The translations under genes and the position numbers were made by a program. A DNA stretch of 64,000 nucleotides from QHXN01 sp963785125 (GTDB lineage Bacteria > Acidobacteriota > Blastocatellia > Pyrinomonadales > Pyrinomonadaceae): positions 1,860,001-1,924,000 of the forward strand of contig CAWATU010000007.1 of NCBI GenBank assembly GCA_963785125.1. Reading direction: 5' to 3'. Below, piece by piece: positions 59,843-64,000 of the stretch; the stretch's first letter is position 1, and each line of letters opens with the position of its first letter. Under the pieces are notes generated by a model. The model was given only the letters and a program-made list of their open reading frames with translations. It had not been told where the DNA came from and searched no databases.

Positions 59843-60049
59843 ATGGCGGACGTTGAAGTGTTGAAAGAGAGACCGCCGCTCGTCGAGGGCGTGGACTTCT
59901 ACCGCGAGGGCGCGTACGTCGTCTTCAAGGAGGCGTACCATCTGCGGCGCGGCTTCTGCTGTGAGAGCGGCTGTCGGCACTGCCCGTACGGCGCGGAGTC
60001 CGGTCCCGCCGGTTTTCATGAAGGAGACGGGGAACGAGATGAGAGCTAA
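59843..60049 (+). CDS. DUF5522 small Cys-rich protein
   Basis: 68 residues with a cluster of four cysteines, GFCCESGCRHCPYG (about 38-51), typical of the DUF5522 family and suggestive of a metal or Fe-S site. It starts one base after the receptor stop and overlaps the btuF start by 11 bp, so it is translated within the B12 uptake operon. The function is unknown. Confidence 0.82.
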   Translation: MADVEVLKERPPLVEGVDFYREGAYVVFKEAYHLRRGFCCESGCRHCPYGAESGPAGFHEGDGERDES

Positions 60050-60932
60050 GTCCGCCGCACTATTCGTCGCGCTCCTGCTCCTGCTCTGTGGGGCTTGCGG
60101 GAACGTCGGGTCGGTCATCCCCGCGTCGTCAGGTAAGCCGGCCCGCATCATCTCGCTCACGCCGAGCACGACGGAGATACTCTTCGGCGTCGGCGCCTTC
60201 GAGCGCGTCGTCGCCGTCTCGGACTACTGTACCTACCCTCCGGGCGTGGAGAAGCTCCCGCGCGTCGGCGGCTGGAACAACCCGAACATGGAGCAGATCG
60301 CATCTTTGCGCCCCGACCTCGTCGTCTTCTCCGACGCGCAGGCGCAGTTCGTCAAAGACAAGGTCGAGGCCGCCGGCATCAGGACGCTTGCCGTCCCCAG
60401 CCAGACGCTCGAAGACGCTTACAAGTCCATCGAGCTGGTCGGCCAGGCGACCGGCGACGAGGAGGCCGCGCGGAAGTTGCTTGAACAGACGCGCATGAGC
60501 GTCGAGACCATCCGCCTCTCGACCGAACGTCTGCCGAAGCGCCGCGTCCTCTGCGTCGTAGACCGCGTGCCGGGCACCCTGCGCGACCTCTACACGGCGG
60601 GCGGCAACAGCTTCATCGCGCAGCTCATACGCGTCGCGGGGGGCGAGCCCGTCTCGCCGCCCACGCGCCAGGGCTGGGGCAAGATGCAGAAGGAGGCGGT
60701 CGTCGCGCTCGACCCCGACGTGGTGCTCGACCTGATGATGGGGAGCCCGGTCGGCGGCCTCTCTGAAGACACGCTCGCCGTCTGGCGTGAGTTGCCTACG
60801 CTGCGCGCCGTCCGCGAGGGACGCGTCTATCCCGTCCGCGACCAGACGGTGCTTCACCCCTCGCAGCTCGTCGGCGACTCCGCGCGCAGGTTCGCCGAGC
60901 TGATTCACCCCGAGGCGTTCCAGAGGAAGTGA
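60039..60932 (+). CDS. btuF: BtuF-like cobalamin substrate-binding protein
   Basis: 297 residues. Signal or lipoprotein-type N-terminus (ALFVALLLLLCGACGN), then the class III binding-protein fold: RIISLTPSTTEILFGVGAFE, VVAVSDYCTYPPGVEKLPRVGG, ASLRPDLVVFSDAQ, a long linking helix and LYTAGGNSFIAQLIRVAGG. The YP-P...VGG pattern is typical of BtuF-type corrinoid-binding proteins. It delivers B12 to BtuCD. An in-frame ATG also lies at 60018. Confidence 0.9.
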   Translation: MRAKSAALFVALLLLLCGACGNVGSVIPASSGKPARIISLTPSTTEILFGVGAFERVVAVSDYCTYPPGVEKLPRVGGWNNPNMEQIASLRPDLVVFSDAQAQFVKDKVEAAGIRTLAVPSQTLEDAYKSIELVGQATGDEEAARKLLEQTRMSVETIRLSTERLPKRRVLCVVDRVPGTLRDLYTAGGNSFIAQLIRVAGGEPVSPPTRQGWGKMQKEAVVALDPDVVLDLMMGSPVGGLSEDTLAVWRELPTLRAVREGRVYPVRDQTVLHPSQLVGDSARRFAELIHPEAFQRK

Positions 60933-61723
60933 TGAACGACGCAGCCGCTCTGATCGAAGGTCGTAACCTGAGGTTCGCGTACGCCGGGAGCGCGCAAGAG
61001 GTCGTGCGCGGCGCGAGCCTTGCGGTCGCGCGCGGGCGTCTGTCGGCGATCATCGGGGCGAACGGGTCGGGCAAGTCTACGCTGATACGACTGCTCGCGG
61101 GACTGCTCAAGCCTTCGGCGGGTGAGGTCTTACTCGGCGGCGTGCCGCTCGCGCGCGTCGGCGCGAGGGAGCGCGCGCGCCGCGTGGCCTACGTGCCGCA
61201 GGGCGTCTCGACCGTCTTCCCCTTCACCGCGCTCGAAGTGGTCTTGACGGGCCGGAGCCCTTACACGACGCGCTTCCGCTTCGAGACGGCGGGCGACCTC
61301 GAAGCGGCGCGCGCGGCACTGGCGGCCGTGGACGCAGCGCACCTTGAGGCGCGACCCGTCACCGAACTCTCGGGCGGCGAGCGCCAACTCGTCGCGCTCG
61401 CACGCGCGCTGGCGCAGGAGCCGGAGTGCCTTCTGCTCGACGAGCCTTCGGCGGCGCTCGACCTCAAGCACCGCGCCGGACTCATCCGACACCTCCGCCG
61501 CCTGCGCGACTCGCAGGGCATGACCGCGCTCGTCGTCACGCACGACCTGACGCTCTTAGACCCGGACTTCGACCGCGTCTACGCCGTGCGCCTCGGCGAA
61601 GTGGCGGCCGAAGGTACGCCCCCGGAAGTGCTCCGCGACGAAGTGCTGGCGGACGTGTACGGCGACGAGCACGTGCGCGCGCGCCGCGCCTTCGGCCGCA
61701 CGTTCGTCTGGTCGGAACTCTGA
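60932..61723 (+). CDS. btuD: BtuD-like ABC transporter ATP-binding protein
   Basis: 263 residues. Walker A IIGANGSGKSTLIRLLAG, Q-loop YVPQG, signature ELSGGERQLVALARAL, Walker B CLLLDEPSAALD, H-loop VVTHDL; the FepC/BtuD subfamily also has LTGRSPYTTRF. The ATG overlaps the btuF stop (TGATG). It powers B12 import with the BtuC permease encoded next. Confidence 0.93.
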   Translation: MNDAAALIEGRNLRFAYAGSAQEVVRGASLAVARGRLSAIIGANGSGKSTLIRLLAGLLKPSAGEVLLGGVPLARVGARERARRVAYVPQGVSTVFPFTALEVVLTGRSPYTTRFRFETAGDLEAARAALAAVDAAHLEARPVTELSGGERQLVALARALAQEPECLLLDEPSAALDLKHRAGLIRHLRRLRDSQGMTALVVTHDLTLLDPDFDRVYAVRLGEVAAEGTPPEVLRDEVLADVYGDEHVRARRAFGRTFVWSEL

Positions 61724-61841
61724 GGATTTTTAGATTGAGGATGTTAGATTTTTGATTCGCGATTTAGAATCGGGGGCGGACGGAAGGCGTCGGCAATTTG
61801 TCTTTAAATCAAAAATCTAAGACCCAAAATCTCAAATCCCC
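61722..61841. repeat. Heptamer palindrome (GATTTTT/AGATTTT) between btuD and btuC
   Basis: AT-rich left arm 61722-61759 begins in the btuD stop; right arm 61806-61841 is an imperfect complement and lies inside the apparent 5' end of btuC. Centre gcgatttagaatcgggggcg. Confidence 0.83.
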
Positions 61842-62835
61842 CGCGGCCGGGGTGCGTCTGCGGCGCGCGCTGCTCTGGCTGTCGCTCGTTCTAATCGCCT
61901 CGACGCTTCTGGCGCTGTGGGTCGGGTATCAGCGGCTCGACTTCGCTGCCTTGTGGACGGACGAGAGAGCACGGCTCATCTTCTTCGGTCTGCGGCTGCC
62001 GCGCGTGTTGATGGCGGGGGTGGTGGGCGCGTCGCTGGGGCTCGTCGGCGCGGCGTTGCAGGCGATGTTCCGCAACCCTCTGGCCGAGCCTTTGACGCTC
62101 GGCGTCTCGGGCGGCGGCGCTTTGGGCGCGAGCGTGGCGATAGCCTTCGGGATGGGGGCGAGGGTCGCGGGGCTGCCTATCGTCTTCGTCGCGGCGTTCG
62201 CGGGCTCATGTCTGAGCGTGGTGGTCGTCTACCGTCTCGCGCGCACGGGCGCGACCGTGCTGCCGGGGGCGCTGCTTTTGGCGGGCGTAGTGATGAACAC
62301 GGTGGCGGCGGCGGGCGTCGTCGTCATTCAGTACTTCGCCGACTACTCGCGCGCACTGCAAATCCTCCGCTGGACTATCGGGAGCCTCGACGTGGTCGGC
62401 TTCGACCTCATCTGGCGGATGCTCCTGTTCCTCGTCCCCGGCTGGGTGCTGCTCCTGCTGATGGCGCGCGACCTGCACCTGCTCGCCGTGGACGAGGAGA
62501 CGGCGCAGAGCCTCGGCGTCAACGTCCGGCGCAGCGAGCGGCTCGTCTACGTGGCGTCGTCTCTGATAGTCGGCGTGACGGTGGCGGTCGGCGGCACCAT
62601 CGGCTTCGTCGGGCTCATCGTGCCGCACGCGGTGCGGCTGCTCTTCGGCGAGGACGTGCGTGTGGTGATGCCCTGCTCGTTCGTCCTGGGCGCGGCCTTT
62701 CTGATGCTGGCCGATGCCGTCGCGCGCACCGCCCTCGGCGCGGGCGAGCTGCCCGTCGGCGCCATCACGGCGCTCGCCGGCGGCCCTGTTTTTTTATGGC
62801 TTCTGCGCAGGCAGCAGCGCTACACGGCTTTATGA
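61798..62835 (+). CDS. btuC: BtuC-like permease (FecCD family)
   Basis: 345 residues from TTG 61798, or 327 from GTG 61852. FecCD family: LRLPRVLMAGVVGASLGLVGAALQ, RNPLAEPLTLGVSGGGALGA, VAVGGTIGFVGLIVPHAVRL, ARTALGAGELPVGAITALAGGPVF; about nine or ten helices. The first 16 codons from TTG (SLNQKSKTQNLKSPAAG) come from a palindromic repeat, so GTG 61852 is at least as likely to be the start. Confidence 0.92.
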   Translation: MSLNQKSKTQNLKSPAAGVRLRRALLWLSLVLIASTLLALWVGYQRLDFAALWTDERARLIFFGLRLPRVLMAGVVGASLGLVGAALQAMFRNPLAEPLTLGVSGGGALGASVAIAFGMGARVAGLPIVFVAAFAGSCLSVVVVYRLARTGATVLPGALLLAGVVMNTVAAAGVVVIQYFADYSRALQILRWTIGSLDVVGFDLIWRMLLFLVPGWVLLLLMARDLHLLAVDEETAQSLGVNVRRSERLVYVASSLIVGVTVAVGGTIGFVGLIVPHAVRLLFGEDVRVVMPCSFVLGAAFLMLADAVARTALGAGELPVGAITALAGGPVFLWLLRRQQRYTAL

Positions 62836-62853
62836 AGTTGTAAGGAGTTCCTG

Positions 62854-63432
62854 ATGAGCATTGCGACGAAGCATGGCGACAAGGGCGATACGGGATTGAT
62901 CGGCGGCGCGCGCGTGTCGAAGGCCGACGTGCGCGTGGAAGCGTACGGGACGGTTGACGAGTTGGGGGCGGCGATGGGGTTCGCGCGCTCGATCTGCGAG
63001 GACGCGGAGGTGCGCGAGCTGACGAAGTCTATTCAGCGCGAGTTGTTCACGGTCGCCGGGGCGATTGCGAGCCCCGCGGGCGGCGCGGAGTCTCCGACGA
63101 CCTACGTCACGCCCGAGATGGTCGAAGCTCTCACCGCGCACGTCACGCGGATTGAAGCGACCGAAGGCATCCTCTCCGATTGGTCTCTGCCCGGCGAACA
63201 CGCGGCGGCCGCCGCCTACGACGTGGCCCGCACCGTCTGCCGCCGCGCCGAGCGCGCCGTCGTGCGGCTCGCGGAGACCGGCGCCGAGGTCAACCCGCAG
63301 GTCGTCCCATACCTGAACCGCCTCTCCGACCTGCTCTGGCTCATGGGCCGTCTGCTGGAGCTGCGCGCCGGGCTCGACACGCGTCTGCGCGACGACGAGC
63401 ACAAAGGCCCGCGCTGGTCGCGCGCGTGGTGA
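62854..63432 (+). CDS. PduO-type cob(I)yrinic acid a,c-diamide adenosyltransferase
   Basis: 192 residues. Family motifs: TKHGDKGDTGLIGGARVSKAD (6-26, ATP-binding), VEAYGTVDELGAAMGFARS (31-49), and ARTVCRRAERAVVRLAE and PYLNRLSDLLWLMGR (R-x-x-x-R-R-A-E and the cobalamin-side helix). It adenosylates cob(I)alamin to make coenzyme B12 after uptake. TAAGGAG at 62841-62847. It is the last gene of the riboswitch-controlled operon and completes a salvage route. Confidence 0.93.
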   Translation: MSIATKHGDKGDTGLIGGARVSKADVRVEAYGTVDELGAAMGFARSICEDAEVRELTKSIQRELFTVAGAIASPAGGAESPTTYVTPEMVEALTAHVTRIEATEGILSDWSLPGEHAAAAAYDVARTVCRRAERAVVRLAETGAEVNPQVVPYLNRLSDLLWLMGRLLELRAGLDTRLRDDEHKGPRWSRAW

Positions 63433-63474
63433 GAAGAACAGGGTAAGAAGAACCAGCGGCGCGCCGGCCTTCGT

Positions 63475-64000
63475 TCAGAGCTGCGACTCGATGAACTTCT
63501 CCCAACGGGCGCGGCTCATCCGCTCGACGCGCAGGAGCTTGAACTTGAAGCTCGTCCAGTCGGGATTGTCGGGCAGGTCTATCTCCATATCCTCAATCCA
63601 CCCACGCCTCCGGTTGACCCAGATGAAGCCGCCGCGGTTCTGCAAGCCCGCGCCGTCGATGCGGTACTTCCTGACGGCGACGTTGTTGCGCCGCTCGTCG
63701 TTCAGGTAAGAGACCGTCACCTCGCCCTTGTACTCGACGAGCGGCCCGGACTCTTTGAAGGTCGGGTCGGCGACGCCGATGCAGAGACTCCCCAAAGGGT
63801 CTGAGAGGTGCGGGAAGGCGAAGTTCAGGCTGCCGAAGTCGAAGTTGTACAGGTGAACCGGCACCTGTTTGAAGTCGAAAGTCTCGGCCGCGCTCCTGAC
63901 CGTCGGGAGCGAGACTTCGGCCCGCCGCGCGGCTGCGTCGAACGTGAGCGTGCCGAACAGTTTCCGCTCGTCTTTGCCTAACACACGCCACGACTTGAGA
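63475..64000 (-). CDS. Protein of unknown function, 5' truncated at the window edge
   Basis: The frame is open from 64000 to the stop at 63475-63477 (about 174 residues visible), so the true start is outside. It shows WRVLGKDERKLFGTLTFDAA, VPVHLYNFDFGSLNFAFPHL, YKGEVTVSYLNDERRNNVAV and WEKFIESQL, a beta-rich protein. I do not recognise the family. It converges on the adenosyltransferase gene, 42 bp apart. Confidence 0.65.
   Translation of the reverse strand, partial: LKSWRVLGKDERKLFGTLTFDAAARRAEVSLPTVRSAAETFDFKQVPVHLYNFDFGSLNFAFPHLSDPLGSLCIGVADPTFKESGPLVEYKGEVTVSYLNDERRNNVAVRKYRIDGAGLQNRGGFIWVNRRRGWIEDMEIDLPDNPDWTSFKFKLLRVERMSRARWEKFIESQL

Noticed and set aside
1..64000. tRNA or rRNA genes
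   Set aside because: No T-arm consensus with a plausible cloverleaf and no rRNA-conserved stretches were noticed by eye; a tRNAscan run would settle this.

Overview
The window is strongly GC-rich bacterial chromosome with an outer-membrane (Gram-negative) gene set. It most resembles an acidobacterium, probably the class Blastocatellia. The reasons are a VWFA-related protein of the acidobacterial type (8094-10367), Oar-like TonB-dependent receptors with an N-terminal carboxypeptidase-regulatory-like domain (51855-55475, 57382-59841), TPR proteins, and lipid A/BamA genes in a high-GC background. The organism call is inference. No rRNA, tRNA, insertion sequence, prophage or CRISPR array was seen.

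Layout. 1-2650: end of a cyclase-family gene, a DUF4112 membrane protein, then a peroxide-defence group on the minus strand (Fur/PerR-type regulator, typical 2-Cys peroxiredoxin, thioredoxin-fold protein) with a clear PerR-like operator over the regulator's promoter. 2700-12800: secreted S51 (cyanophycinase-like) peptidase; a minus-strand operon pepA-pnuC-nadR-SDR reductase (NAD precursor salvage plus peptidase); the VWA protein; a 5'-nucleotidase; a TPR protein. 12800-23140: an aminoacyl-tRNA-protein transferase, a 787-residue protein of unknown family, a hotdog thioesterase, a catalytically dead M1-like protein with TPRs, and a large TIR-STAND NTPase-WD40 gene with an apparent one-base frameshift. 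23200-29410: envelope operon bamA-skp-fabZ-lpxA-lpxI. 29700-34250: clpC and a LolD/LolE-type transporter pair. 34364-41300: a GT39-type membrane glycosyltransferase interrupted by a heptad-repeat insert, a REC-HATPase regulator, a PfkB sugar kinase, uvrC and a small phosphatase. 41300-51350: P1 peptidase, histone-H1-like basic proteins, SDRs, stress membrane proteins, an FAD-Rieske oxidoreductase, lipoproteins, DUF72 and a methyltransferase. 51855-56685: a large Oar-like receptor and its TPR partner. 56830-63432: a cobalamin regulon consisting of a B12 riboswitch, a TonB-dependent receptor, a DUF5522 Cys protein, btuF, btuD, btuC and a PduO-type adenosyltransferase. The window ends in a truncated gene of unknown function.

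The most unusual feature is not a gene. About sixteen intergenic spacers hold inverted repeats whose arms are built from degenerate 7-bp tandem words (for example GGACTGA, CAGTAGG, AATGATG, GTAAACC, GACGATG, ATTTTAG), with a different word in each element. They sit exactly at gene ends, often supply the stop codons of the flanking genes, in two cases appear to run into the next gene's N-terminus, and one lies inside the cobalamin-riboswitch leader. A separate 21-bp tandem array (about 18 units) has expanded inside the glycosyltransferase gene and encodes a perfect protein heptad repeat. These repeats and the TIR-STAND-WD40 locus are the parts most worth following up.
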